A stretch of 15,973 bases of DNA from Lentisphaerota bacterium (GTDB taxonomy: Bacteria; Verrucomicrobiota; Kiritimatiellia; JAAZAB01), in NCBI GenBank assembly GCA_016182435.1, contig JACPGN010000041.1, positions 1 through 15,973 on the forward strand, given 5' to 3'. The stretch's first letter is position 1. Each line of letters starts with the position of its first letter. The position numbers were made by a program, and so were the translations under genes. The notes under the pieces are model-generated. The model did no database searches, was not told the DNA's origin, and was given only the letters and a program-made list of their open reading frames with translations. Positions 6,870-14,838 of the stretch are shown here, in pieces.

Positions 6870-6917
6870 TTCCGCCTCCGGCGGAAGCGACGGCGGGAGG
6901 CGGGTCTGCCTACGGTA
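6870..6917. repeat. Hairpin plus 27-bp nested repeat, copy 3
   Basis: TTCCGCC (6870-6876) pairs exactly with GGCGGAA (6880-6886). The third copy of the 27-bp unit follows at 6891-6917, sharing GGCGGRTCTGCCT with copies 1 and 2 and again followed by TGA. It lies downstream of the beta-helix stop codon. Confidence 0.65.
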
Positions 6918-6918
6918 T

Positions 6919-6951
6919 GATCCGCCATTATAGGCGGATCCGCCTTTTTTT
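6919..6951 (+). terminator. Rho-independent terminator after the beta-helix gene
   Basis: GATCCGCC (6919-6926) pairs with GGCGGATC (6933-6940) over a 6-nt loop. Four bases later comes a run of seven T (6945-6951). It would separate the regulator/beta-helix transcript from the lyase gene, implying a separate promoter for the latter. An alternative self-complementary fold GGCGGATCCGCC (6933-6944) overlaps it. Confidence 0.6.
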
Positions 6952-6963
6952 GCGGACAATCCC

Positions 6964-7043
6964 GCCGGGTCAGGGAACCCGGCCTACAAAAAATGCTGTA
7001 GGCCCGGTGCCCCTGGCCGACGCTCGGGCAGGCCTCACCGGGC
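6964..7043. repeat. REP-like hairpin pair with an insertion in one loop
   Basis: The pair has the same layout as inside the 120-bp element at 3696-3815. The first hairpin is GCCGGGT/ACCCGGC (6964-6983). GGCCTACA and TGTAGGCC face each other (6981-6988, 6997-7004). The second hairpin is GCCCGGTG/CACCGGGC (7002-7009, 7036-7043). Its loop is 26 nt instead of the expected 4, and the extra 22 nt are bounded by CCTGGCC and GGGCAGG, an imperfect inverted repeat. Confidence 0.65.
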
Positions 7044-7055
7044 GTCATAAAAGTT

Positions 7056-7072
7056 GCCCCGTTCATCGGGGC
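7056..7072 (+). promoter_or_regulatory. Hairpin just upstream of the lyase start
   Basis: GCCCCG (7056-7061) pairs with CGGGGC (7067-7072) over a 5-nt loop, ending 12 nt before the ATG at 7085. No Shine-Dalgarno sequence is present between hairpin and start. It could be a translational control element or the edge of the neighbouring repeat. Confidence 0.35.
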
Positions 7073-7084
7073 CTAATTCAATAA

Positions 7085-10000
7085 ATGAAGACGACAATAT
7101 ATCGGATACCGAACGGCCAACGCGCATGGTTGGGGGTTCTGCTCGGTGGCGTCCTGTGCGCCACCCAGCTCTACGCGCTTGCCACGCGCTACGCGTGGGA
7201 TGAGAGTGGTTTCACCCTGACTGATTACCTCGGCCGCACCTGGCGCAACGAGTGCGTGGTGTTTCCGATCGACAAGACTCAATGGAAGGCGGCGAACTCG
7301 GGACGGGCGTTGGTCGGGTCCGATGGAAAACCTGTCCTCTATCAAATTCTGCCCGGCGCGTCGAAGGACGATCCGCGCTCAATCGCCTTTCTTGCCGATC
7401 TCGATCCGTTCGAGACGCGCGCCTATCGGTTCACCAACTCGACCGCAAAGGCGCAGTCCGATTTGAAAATCGAAGAAACCGACGATTTCATTCGCATTTC
7501 GACCGCCTCGACTGGAATCTCCCTTCGCAAGAAACTCGCAAGCGGCTCAGCGCCGATCGAGGGCATCCGCCTTAAATCGGGCAAATGGATCGGCGCGTCT
7601 CGGCTCGTCAGCACCAATCACCCGCTCAGTTCCTACACCGCCGAGATCGCCGCGCGCGGGCCGGTATTCGCGGAGGTGGTTTGTCGGGCGACGTTCGCGG
7701 CGACGAACCAATGGGTGATGCGATTCCGCGTGCCGGCCCGCGATCCGGTCGTGCTCGTGGATGAAACCTGCTCCCTCCAGGATGATTCGCAGTTGGTTCT
7801 GTCACTGAGTGAGAATTTCACTCCCGACAGCCTGCTGTACCGCGTCGGGAGACATCCGTTGCCGGGCAGCGCCCTTGCCCTTCGCGGCGTTCCGTTTGGC
7901 GCGTACGATACGTGGAAGTTTTCGGCGAATAAAACCGGGCCGGTGTTCGTTCTCGAGCCCTGGTTGCATTGGTGGGAAAACGAGCGTCAGGGCGTGTGGT
8001 TCGGGTTATACAACGAAAGCGGCGCCGACTTGTCCAGCGTTTCGCGGGATTTGCTCGCCATCGGCGCGCGCGAGGCGGGAACCTGGGTAGACCCGTCGGT
8101 TGCCGCCGCAAAGCGATCCCCGGCGCGCATTGACCTGATGCGCACCGAGCGCGGATTAGAAATGCGTTTTCCGCTCAGACTGGGCCAGCGGAAATGGTTG
8201 ATTGCGACGGTGGACAAGGACGCCTGCCTCGCCGGGATGAAAGACGAGAAAGCCGCCTTGGAAGCGCCCTTGCCGCAACAGTACCTGATCAAGCACGGCG
8301 ATTTCCCGCTCAACGTCGTTAAGGACTACGTCCTCCAGTGGAAGGTGGACCACACGAAGTATCCGAATCTGTTTCTGACAAAAGCGGACGTGGAAAAGTT
8401 CCGCTTGTCGGTGACGAACAGCGCCGGGAATGAGCTCAAGACTTATCTCATCACGGGCAACGCCGAGCTTGGCCGAAAGATTATCAACGGGATCAGTCTG
8501 CAAGGGTACGTGGATGGCTATGTCAAACGGGGCACGCTCAGCAGCGCTCCGTCCATTTCTTCGCCCTCGGTGTTATTTGTGGCCGACCTGATGCTGAACA
8601 GCCCTCAACTCACGCCCGCCGAGCGCGAGCGCATCCTGGCGCAGGCGGCCTTCCTCGGTTACACGCTGGATCGTCCCGATAACTGGTCGCCCGAGCGCGG
8701 GTTTTCCGCCAATCCCAACATGACCACCCAGATCCGAGCCAGCAAGGTCATGGTGGCCTGTTTCATTCCATCGCATCCGCAGGCGAAACGCTGGGTAAAG
8801 GACGGACTCGATGAGTTGAAAAGCCAAATCGACAACTGGGCCGACGCCAACGGCGGCTGGCTCGAAGCGCCACACTACGCGACGGTTTCCTACGACGCGC
8901 TCCTTGGGACGTTCCTCATGGCGCATAACGCGGGATTCGGCGACCACCTCTATCACCCGAACATGCGCAAGGTGATCGAGTGGCTCGGCAAAATCTCCAC
9001 GCCGCCCGACTCGCGGATCAAGGGGTGGCGGCACCTGCCGCCGATCGGCAACACCTGGTCGCAAGAACCGTGCGGCGAGTTCGGAGTCGTCGCGCACCTC
9101 TGGAAGGATCGCGATCCTGCGTTTGCGGCGCAGATGCAATGGATGTGGCGTCAGCACGGGTCGTATCCCCACCCCGGCATCGGCGGCGCGTATCCCGCCC
9201 TTGATGCCGTTCGGACGTTCCTGTACGACGAGAGCATCCCCGATAAAGCGCCCGCGTGGAAGAGCGAGTTATTTCCCGAGATGGGCGTGATCTTGCGGAA
9301 TAAATTCCCCTCGCCCCGCGAGACGCAGTTGCACATGATCGCAGGGAACCATCACGCGCACTACGACATGGATTCGGGGAGCATCACCGTGTGGGGCAAA
9401 GGCCGCATCATGGCCGACGAATTCGGTTATTATGGCCACATCCCGGCGGAAGAGCACAGCATGATCACCTCGCCGCTGGCCGGCGGGACCATGAAGATCA
9501 CCACCTTCGCGCCCTCCGACGCCCTCGATTACATCAAGGGTGTCATGGCCGGTTGGACGCGGCAGATCGCGTTCGTCAAGGACGCCGACCCGCTTGGCGC
9601 AAATTACTTCGTCCTCTGCGACAGCATCGCAGCGGCGACGAACGCCACTTGGCGGCTCTGGATGACGGCAAACAAAATCACTCCCACCCAGAACGGCGCG
9701 GCGATGGAAGGCAAGGAAGACGTGGACATGGACATCTTCTTCGCCCGGCCCTCTCCCGTGACCTTGAAAACCGAGGAACTGACCCGCGCGGTCGGCTGCG
9801 GCATGAATACTAACGGCAACCCGCGTCCCATGTCTTCGACCCAAATCGGCCTGATCGTCGCCGTCGCGCCCGAGACCTACAGCAAGGAACACGTAGTGGC
9901 CAAGGCAGAACCCGTGCCTTATTTCGTGACGGTCCTGTATCCGCGTCTCAAAACCGAAAAAGCGCCGGTCCTATCCTCAATTGCAAGCGGCAAGGGGGTC

Positions 10001-10210
10001 AAGGTCGAGAGCACAAGCGGAACGGATTATGTCTTTCTCAGTCCCTATCGCTTTTTGTTCAAGGAAGGTGAGATCTTTTTCGAGGGGACTGCCGGCGCCG
10101 TTCACCGGCGCGGCAAATCGCTGATCCTGTCGCTCGGTGCGGCGGGTAGCATCTCGGTCGGCGAGCAGACCCTCAAGGCTGACAAACCGGCCACCAGGAG
10201 CATCCCGTGA
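7085..10210 (+). CDS. Exported heparinase II/III-family polysaccharide lyase-like protein
   Basis: A 1041-residue protein with a signal peptide (basic start, hydrophobic AWLGVLLGGVL, cleavage probably near LYA, about residue 32; the Cys lacks a proper lipobox). A beta-rich N-terminal region of about 370 residues precedes an alpha-helical toroid (about 400-720) that contains GGWLEAPHYATVSYDALLG near 590, the equivalent of the W-E-x(3)-Y toroid motif. The heparinase II/III beta-sandwich follows with NHHAHYDMDSGS at 755-766 and GRIMADEFGYYG, where His756/757, His759 and Asp761 match the conserved H-x-H-x-D region. Such enzymes beta-eliminate uronic-acid-containing glycans such as heparin, chondroitin or alginate; which one is not decidable here. 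It is longer than typical family members (about 600-900). No Shine-Dalgarno sequence; a hairpin stands there instead. Confidence 0.8.
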   Translation: MKTTIYRIPNGQRAWLGVLLGGVLCATQLYALATRYAWDESGFTLTDYLGRTWRNECVVFPIDKTQWKAANSGRALVGSDGKPVLYQILPGASKDDPRSIAFLADLDPFETRAYRFTNSTAKAQSDLKIEETDDFIRISTASTGISLRKKLASGSAPIEGIRLKSGKWIGASRLVSTNHPLSSYTAEIAARGPVFAEVVCRATFAATNQWVMRFRVPARDPVVLVDETCSLQDDSQLVLSLSENFTPDSLLYRVGRHPLPGSALALRGVPFGAYDTWKFSANKTGPVFVLEPWLHWWENERQGVWFGLYNESGADLSSVSRDLLAIGAREAGTWVDPSVAAAKRSPARIDLMRTERGLEMRFPLRLGQRKWLIATVDKDACLAGMKDEKAALEAPLPQQYLIKHGDFPLNVVKDYVLQWKVDHTKYPNLFLTKADVEKFRLSVTNSAGNELKTYLITGNAELGRKIINGISLQGYVDGYVKRGTLSSAPSISSPSVLFVADLMLNSPQLTPAERERILAQAAFLGYTLDRPDNWSPERGFSANPNMTTQIRASKVMVACFIPSHPQAKRWVKDGLDELKSQIDNWADANGGWLEAPHYATVSYDALLGTFLMAHNAGFGDHLYHPNMRKVIEWLGKISTPPDSRIKGWRHLPPIGNTWSQEPCGEFGVVAHLWKDRDPAFAAQMQWMWRQHGSYPHPGIGGAYPALDAVRTFLYDESIPDKAPAWKSELFPEMGVILRNKFPSPRETQLHMIAGNHHAHYDMDSGSITVWGKGRIMADEFGYYGHIPAEEHSMITSPLAGGTMKITTFAPSDALDYIKGVMAGWTRQIAFVKDADPLGANYFVLCDSIAAATNATWRLWMTANKITPTQNGAAMEGKEDVDMDIFFARPSPVTLKTEELTRAVGCGMNTNGNPRPMSSTQIGLIVAVAPETYSKEHVVAKAEPVPYFVTVLYPRLKTEKAPVLSSIASGKGVKVESTSGTDYVFLSPYRFLFKEGEIFFEGTAGAVHRRGKSLILSLGAAGSISVGEQTLKADKPATRSIP
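10196..10200 (+). promoter_or_regulatory. Strong ribosome binding site before a GTG overlapping the lyase stop
   Basis: AGGAG is followed by 6 nt and GTG at 10207, which overlaps the lyase stop as GTGA. This is the best-placed Shine-Dalgarno sequence in the lyase operon, yet it serves only a 28-codon frame. Confidence 0.6.
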
Positions 10211-10293
10211 CCATTCCCACTGAATCAAGAAATGAGCGAAAGCCCCTGGACTTCATCATAGTTGTAACACACGTGGCCTGCGACGGAGCGTAG
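10207..10293 (+). CDS. 28-codon ORF, coupled to the lyase; remnant or leader peptide
   Basis: GTG start at 10207, stop TAG at 10291-10293. The product begins MTIPTESR and continues with a short hydrophobic stretch DFIIVVTHV. It has a near-ideal ribosome-binding site and the GTGA overlap typical of coupled genes, so initiation here is likely. It stops 22 nt before the ATG of the beta-helix ORF, which has no ribosome-binding site of its own. Three readings are possible: the original start of the beta-helix gene separated by a frameshift, a leader peptide allowing re-initiation, or the stump of a deleted gene. The downstream frame is closed by TAG at 10259 and TAA at 10265, so joining would need a shift between about 10268 and 10293. 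Confidence 0.4.
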   Translation: MTIPTESRNERKPLDFIIVVTHVACDGA

Positions 10294-10315
10294 GCGCGAG
10301 ATCACATGGTGGACC

Positions 10316-11599
10316 ATGCGGAAGAGACTGCGAATTGGTGAAGGAAAATATGTCGGCAGCACTCACACCGTGCTGCAAGCCGCGATGGACGCCCTGGCAA
10401 CGGCGGATGGCGGGGTTCTTGAAATCCCAACGGGCACATACTGGATGAATGACTCACTGCGCCTGCGCGACCGTGTCACGGTGATTGGAGAACGCGGGGC
10501 GATTCTGAAGAAAGTCCCGAGCCGCACGAGCAAGGTGGCTCACTGCCTGGGATATGGTCATTATGAGTTGGCGGTGAAAGAGCCCGCCAAATTTACTTCT
10601 GGGATGGGAGTTCATCTCACCGACAATCGCGCGGGTGGTTTCTACGACACCGTAGCGACGATTGTGGGGAGAAAGGGAAATTTTTTCTTCATTGATCGGA
10701 TGTTGAATCACGATTACAGCCCCAGGCAACAAGGACGAGTCACGTCGGTTTTCCCGTTGATTAGCATCTGCGGTGTGCGCGAAGCTAACGTACGCGGTTT
10801 GACGCTCGATGGAAACCCCGACGAAACACAGATGTTGAATGGATGTCGCGGCGGCGGCGTGTTCTTGCTGCAATCGCACAACGTGCAATTGGAAAGCCTG
10901 GAGATCACTAACTATCGCGGCGACGGGATTAGCTTTCAGCAATGCACCAACATTGCGATTCGCGATTGTCACGTGCATCACAATAAGGGCGGTGGCATTC
11001 ATCCGGGCAGCGGTTCCGTTCGGTATCTTCTCTCGAATAATCGGATCGAACACAACGGCGGCTGCGGCATATTCTACTGTCTTCGCACTACACACTCCTA
11101 CTGCGAGGGCAACTTGATCGAAGCAAACGGTAGCGCGGGCATTTCCGTCGGGGAGCGCGATACCGACCACATCCTTCGCGCCAACACGATCCGAAACAAT
11201 CATGGCGCGGGTATCGAAATCCGCAAGGCCCAGGTACAGAGTGGCGACCGTTTGTGTATCGAGAAAAACCAACTTCAAAACAATTGCAAGCGCAAGGGCA
11301 AGAGCGAAATTACGGTACTCGATGGAATCCATAACCTTGCGATCACGACCAACACAATCCGTCCCGCGAAGGGCAAGGCGCTTTCAGTGGGAAATCGCTG
11401 CGCACGAGTTCACTTTTGGGCGAACCATGTGTCTGGACGAGACCAACGCAAGAGCGATGTCGCGGGAAACGCAGCCGCAGTCAGGTTCTCCAAGCCAACT
11501 TGTTTTCCCCATGTGGGACTCCGCGCCGCCACAGGCGACAAGGCCCGTCATTTGAACATTATCTCGCCGAGCACAAGACGAAGGAAAACATTTCGCTGA
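10316..11599 (+). CDS. Right-handed parallel beta-helix protein, no signal peptide
   Basis: A 427-residue protein starting directly in a beta-helix cap (IGEGKYVGSTHTVLQAAMDAL, then GGVLEIPTGTYWM, LRDRVTVIGERG), the usual opening of pectate-lyase-superfamily and NosD-like proteins. Rungs at about 150-350 repeat patterns such as NIAIRDCHVHHNKGGGIH, NNRIEHNGGCGIFY, GNLIEANGSAGISV and NTIRNNHGAGIEI. Such proteins include lyases and C5-epimerases of polyuronates, but no catalytic set can be assigned. There is no signal peptide, so a cytoplasmic role is predicted unless the true start is at 10207. The last 40 residues are basic and not helix-like. Its stop overlaps the next start as TGATG. The start ATG is inside a palindrome (10305-10318) and lacks a ribosome-binding site, so the start is uncertain. 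Confidence 0.78.
   Translation: MRKRLRIGEGKYVGSTHTVLQAAMDALATADGGVLEIPTGTYWMNDSLRLRDRVTVIGERGAILKKVPSRTSKVAHCLGYGHYELAVKEPAKFTSGMGVHLTDNRAGGFYDTVATIVGRKGNFFFIDRMLNHDYSPRQQGRVTSVFPLISICGVREANVRGLTLDGNPDETQMLNGCRGGGVFLLQSHNVQLESLEITNYRGDGISFQQCTNIAIRDCHVHHNKGGGIHPGSGSVRYLLSNNRIEHNGGCGIFYCLRTTHSYCEGNLIEANGSAGISVGERDTDHILRANTIRNNHGAGIEIRKAQVQSGDRLCIEKNQLQNNCKRKGKSEITVLDGIHNLAITTNTIRPAKGKALSVGNRCARVHFWANHVSGRDQRKSDVAGNAAAVRFSKPTCFPHVGLRAATGDKARHLNIISPSTRRRKTFR
11581..11586 (+). promoter_or_regulatory. Ribosome binding site deciding the second lyase start
   Basis: AAGGAA lies 12 nt before the ATG at 11599. Together with the TGATG stop/start overlap it favours 11599 over the longer in-frame start at 11416, whose extra 61 residues are Arg-rich and overlap the beta-helix gene. 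Confidence 0.6.
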
Positions 11600-13527
11600 T
11601 GCTAATCGGAATTCATATCACCAATGCGGAAGCGAAGCTCGCTCGCGCGAAACTGAAAGCGCACCGCGATTTCGAGCGGCTGCGTCGAGTGGTTGAGCGC
11701 TACCTGTCTCTGCCGAACGGATTCGATATCCCGCCCCCCGGCTCGACCGAGTCGAAAACCTTCAAGCTTGCCGTGTACGAGGTCGGCCACATGGCGGCTG
11801 CCCTCTCGACTTACCACGCCATCGAGCCGACCGCCCAAGTCGAGCAGGCTCTCACTCGATTCCTGCGCTGGACGCTCGATCAGGAAACGCTCCTGTGGGG
11901 CGCTGGATTCACGCAGGGGCAGTTCCTCAAAGGAGCGATCCTTGCCCTGGACGCTGTCGGCGAAACTTTCCCGCAATCGGAGCGCGAAGCTTTCCTCGAA
12001 CACCTCATCCTCGCCAGCATTGATAATCCTGATCCCGCCGCGCCCGTGAACAATCATCCCAAGGGCTTCCATCCATTGCGTCCGTATCTGGAAATTCCTG
12101 GCGTGGGTTTCCAGCTCAACGACGAGGAATGTAACAACTGGAATATCCTCGCCGCGATGGGAATGCTCTACGTCGCGCGAGCCACGGACGCGTTGCTGCC
12201 CCGTCGCGCGACAGATGTCGAAACGTGGACGGCGATTGCGCGGCGCCGTGTAGAGAAGTTCATGGACCTTCTCTACACGGCCGAAGGCGAATATGGAGAA
12301 GGCCCTGGTTACTACAGTTACGCCACGACCGGCGCCGTGCTGACGCTCGATTTGCTTCGGCGCTGGCCGCCTGGCCATTGGTGGCGCGAACTGCCGCTCC
12401 GGGGCCTGCTTGCCTCACCTCTCTGGTCGCGCGAAATGTGCCCTCGCGAAATCGTTCACGGCTCCTTCAACATCAACGACTGCCATCTCGGCCGACACGA
12501 GTCCTCCCTGGTCATTCACTGGATCGCCGCGCGGACAAAGGATGCCGAGATGCAGAAGTTCGGCGACGAATTAATGGATCTCGGGCTGACCAACACGGAA
12601 ACGACGCCGATCTTCCACGAAGACAGCATCGAACCGATCGTGTATTCATTGCTCTGGCGCGACGATCAATCGGAGGCTTGCCCCCCGCGCGGGCCGCGCA
12701 CGACAAACTTTGGCCGTTTCGGCACGGTGATCTCGCGCACAGGCTATACGTCAGATGACGTTTGCCTGTTCTTCCGTTGCGGCGCGACCGCCGGTGCGCA
12801 CACACAGGCGGACCGAGGCACGTTCCTGCTGACGGCCTACGGAGAAAACCTCGTCAGCGAAGGCGGCTGTCCGCATGACCGCTGGAGCACTCCCCAGTTC
12901 AACACATTTCATCGCCAAACCTGGGCGCACAACTGCGCCATGCCCACGGGCCAGCCGCAGCAACTTCAGATCGGTGAGCATTTCATGCAAGGTCGGATTA
13001 CTGCGTTCAAAGAGACAGCGGACGGATTTTCAACACGTGCGGACTGTTCCGAGGTTTATCCCGGCGCGGGTCGCGTCGAGCGCGCGCTTCGGTTCTCGCG
13101 TAGCGGCTGGATGCTTGTGCACGACTTTATTGAGAACCCAGGCGAAGCGATCGAGTTCCTCCTTCACACCGACAACCGCGACCGCCAGACCGAGATCATC
13201 CTCAAACCCAAGCGTGCGGTGATCTGCCGTCCCAAGGCCACGCTGCTGGTGTTCCCGCTATTGGGCGGTGAGATCAAAGACACGGGCGCGAATTATCAGG
13301 ACAGCGATCCTCAAGGATTGCGCTCGCTCGTCCTTCGACGCGCAGCTACCGAAATGGCGACTCTTCTAATTGTGGTGCGTCCGGGAGACGAATCCCGCGT
13401 CACGATTCACCAAGACGAGTCTGCGCGTTGGACGCTTGCAATGAACAACCAAATTCACGATATTCAGCTCCATCCTCCCTGCGGTCCGCTTCTTCTGCGC
13501 GAGAATTTCGATGCGCCGCGTCGTTGA
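11599..13527 (+). CDS. Cytoplasmic heparinase II/III-like protein
   Basis: A 642-residue protein from the ATG at 11599. The N-terminal two thirds are alpha-helical and toroid-like (KLAVYEVGHMAAAL, CNNWNILAAMGMLYVARA) with the motif EGPGYYSY at 234-241. A beta-sandwich follows with GAHTQADRGTFLL, giving His401 and Asp405 at the place of the family's H-x(3)-D region, then ENLVSEGG where the family has a G-x-x-x-(L/V)-x-D-x-G-like strand. It is about 400 residues smaller than the exported family member at 7085 and has no signal peptide, suggesting action on imported oligosaccharides. The TGATG overlap couples it to the beta-helix gene. It converges on the Asp-box gene with a 15-bp gap and no hairpin terminator between them. 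The activity is inferred from fold only. Confidence 0.75.
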   Translation: MLIGIHITNAEAKLARAKLKAHRDFERLRRVVERYLSLPNGFDIPPPGSTESKTFKLAVYEVGHMAAALSTYHAIEPTAQVEQALTRFLRWTLDQETLLWGAGFTQGQFLKGAILALDAVGETFPQSEREAFLEHLILASIDNPDPAAPVNNHPKGFHPLRPYLEIPGVGFQLNDEECNNWNILAAMGMLYVARATDALLPRRATDVETWTAIARRRVEKFMDLLYTAEGEYGEGPGYYSYATTGAVLTLDLLRRWPPGHWWRELPLRGLLASPLWSREMCPREIVHGSFNINDCHLGRHESSLVIHWIAARTKDAEMQKFGDELMDLGLTNTETTPIFHEDSIEPIVYSLLWRDDQSEACPPRGPRTTNFGRFGTVISRTGYTSDDVCLFFRCGATAGAHTQADRGTFLLTAYGENLVSEGGCPHDRWSTPQFNTFHRQTWAHNCAMPTGQPQQLQIGEHFMQGRITAFKETADGFSTRADCSEVYPGAGRVERALRFSRSGWMLVHDFIENPGEAIEFLLHTDNRDRQTEIILKPKRAVICRPKATLLVFPLLGGEIKDTGANYQDSDPQGLRSLVLRRAATEMATLLIVVRPGDESRVTIHQDESARWTLAMNNQIHDIQLHPPCGPLLLRENFDAPRR

Positions 13528-13542
13528 TGTCCTTGCGGTTGA

Positions 13543-14838
13543 TCATACGGACTCGACGCGGATGTCCATGACGCCGACCCAGTGGGCGGCATATCCGGCG
13601 GGCTCCTTGACCCAGGACTGGGGGGGCGTGCAATCAAGGGCGCACAGGAACCGTCCCGTCTCGACTTCGACAATATCATTGTAGCCGCTGGTGAGAAACG
13701 GACCGAATTGGATATCCTCGCTCCAGGTGATGCCACCGTCTGCACTGAAAGCGACGCAATTGCCCCATCGTGGAAAAGTCAAGGCGCCGTACGTCAGTGC
13801 CACAATGCCGTTGCTCGCGGCCAACCTGGGAAAGCAACCCCTGGCTTGTCTCATCAGCGTGGAGGGACCCCATGTTCGCCCGTGATCGCTCGAGTGGGAA
13901 ATGATCATCGGGACGCTGGGTTTGCCGGGGGTGAAATAACGGTCTCCCGCAAGCGGCGGCGAGCAGGATCTAGGGTACACTTCATCGCCCCGAACGGTGT
14001 AAGAAAGATCGTGGTACTCGTCTGTCGCGGGACTGATTGGAGGATTCGAGCCGCATCCATCGTTGGCCAGCCGCATCACGCAGAGCATCTTGCCGTCGCC
14101 GAGATGCAGGATGTTTGGCTCGCAAGGACCTATCAATTGCCAGCCGTCCTTTGTCGCACGGTTGCTTGGATCATGGATCGTGTTCAGGTTCGCAACGATC
14201 GAATAGAACTCCCACGTTTGTCCCCGGTCCGTCGAGCGGCTCAGGAACGATCGCCAAGGCATCCCCAACGATTCGGAAATTGGGCGCTCGCTTCCCTGCA
14301 TGGCGGCAAGCAGCAAACCATCGGGCATTTCGATGATGTTCCCGTGGAAATAGTGTGTCTGCGACGGATTAAATAAGTCGCACGGCAGAAACAGACGGGT
14401 TTCCAACGGCCCACGGACGGTCTTGCCGCAGTCAGGAGATTCCCATCGCGCCACGCGGTACCATCCCGGTTGGTCCGTTATCGGTTTCGTGAAGATCGAA
14501 ACGGTGATGGTCAGACCGCAATCCAGCTCGATCGTGTTCGGCCCGACCCCGTGGTCAGCCCATCGTTCCGTGCAATACAACCCGGATTGAAACGGGCGCC
14601 AGGTGCGGCCGAGATTACCGGAACGGATGGCGGCGGTGGCGCCGCCTTCCTCGGCGATCTGCGCCCACAGGATGATCGACCCATCTGAAAACCCGCAAAG
14701 GACGGGAAACATGGGGCCGCGCATGACGACGCGAATTTCACCGAGATGGATATTCATTGACCCGCGCCGTTTGACGCGGGGAGGAAAAGGCGATGCCGGT
14801 CCATCGAAATCATGTTTGACCGCAGAGAATGGATTCAT
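13543..14838 (-). CDS. Sialidase-superfamily (BNR/Asp-box) protein
   Basis: A 431-residue protein with repeated Asp-box motifs S-x-D-x-G-x-T-W typical of six-bladed beta-propeller sialidases and relatives: RSGNLGRTW (72-80), a degenerate SPDCGKTV (134-141), STDRGQTW (202-209), SSDHGRTW (316-323) and SADGGITW (365-372). The FRIP-type Arg motif of true sialidases is not evident near the N-terminus, so sialic acid hydrolysis should not be assumed. The protein could be another exo-glycosidase or lyase of the propeller fold. There is no signal peptide. An alternative start is Met28 at 14757, after which the sequence looks more like folded protein; GGGGTG before the ATG at 14838 is a weak ribosome-binding site. 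Confidence 0.78.
   Translation of the reverse strand: MNPFSAVKHDFDGPASPFPPRVKRRGSMNIHLGEIRVVMRGPMFPVLCGFSDGSIILWAQIAEEGGATAAIRSGNLGRTWRPFQSGLYCTERWADHGVGPNTIELDCGLTITVSIFTKPITDQPGWYRVARWESPDCGKTVRGPLETRLFLPCDLFNPSQTHYFHGNIIEMPDGLLLAAMQGSERPISESLGMPWRSFLSRSTDRGQTWEFYSIVANLNTIHDPSNRATKDGWQLIGPCEPNILHLGDGKMLCVMRLANDGCGSNPPISPATDEYHDLSYTVRGDEVYPRSCSPPLAGDRYFTPGKPSVPMIISHSSDHGRTWGPSTLMRQARGCFPRLAASNGIVALTYGALTFPRWGNCVAFSADGGITWSEDIQFGPFLTSGYNDIVEVETGRFLCALDCTPPQSWVKEPAGYAAHWVGVMDIRVESV

Noticed and set aside
7085..7190. Lipoprotein signal on the exported lyase
   Set aside because: The Cys in GVLCAT lacks the small residue expected just before it in a lipobox, so ordinary Sec cleavage is more likely.
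8573..9892. Long minus-strand ORFs inside the 1041-residue lyase gene
   Set aside because: GC-rich antisense frames; the + strand product carries conserved family motifs throughout.
11416..11598. 61-residue N-terminal extension of the second lyase
   Set aside because: It is Arg-rich, out of frame inside the beta-helix gene, and a ribosome-binding site with a TGATG overlap supports the start at 11599.
13582..14376. 264-codon + strand ORF antisense to the Asp-box gene
   Set aside because: It mirrors the coding strand; the minus-strand product has repeated Asp-box motifs while this one has no recognisable features.
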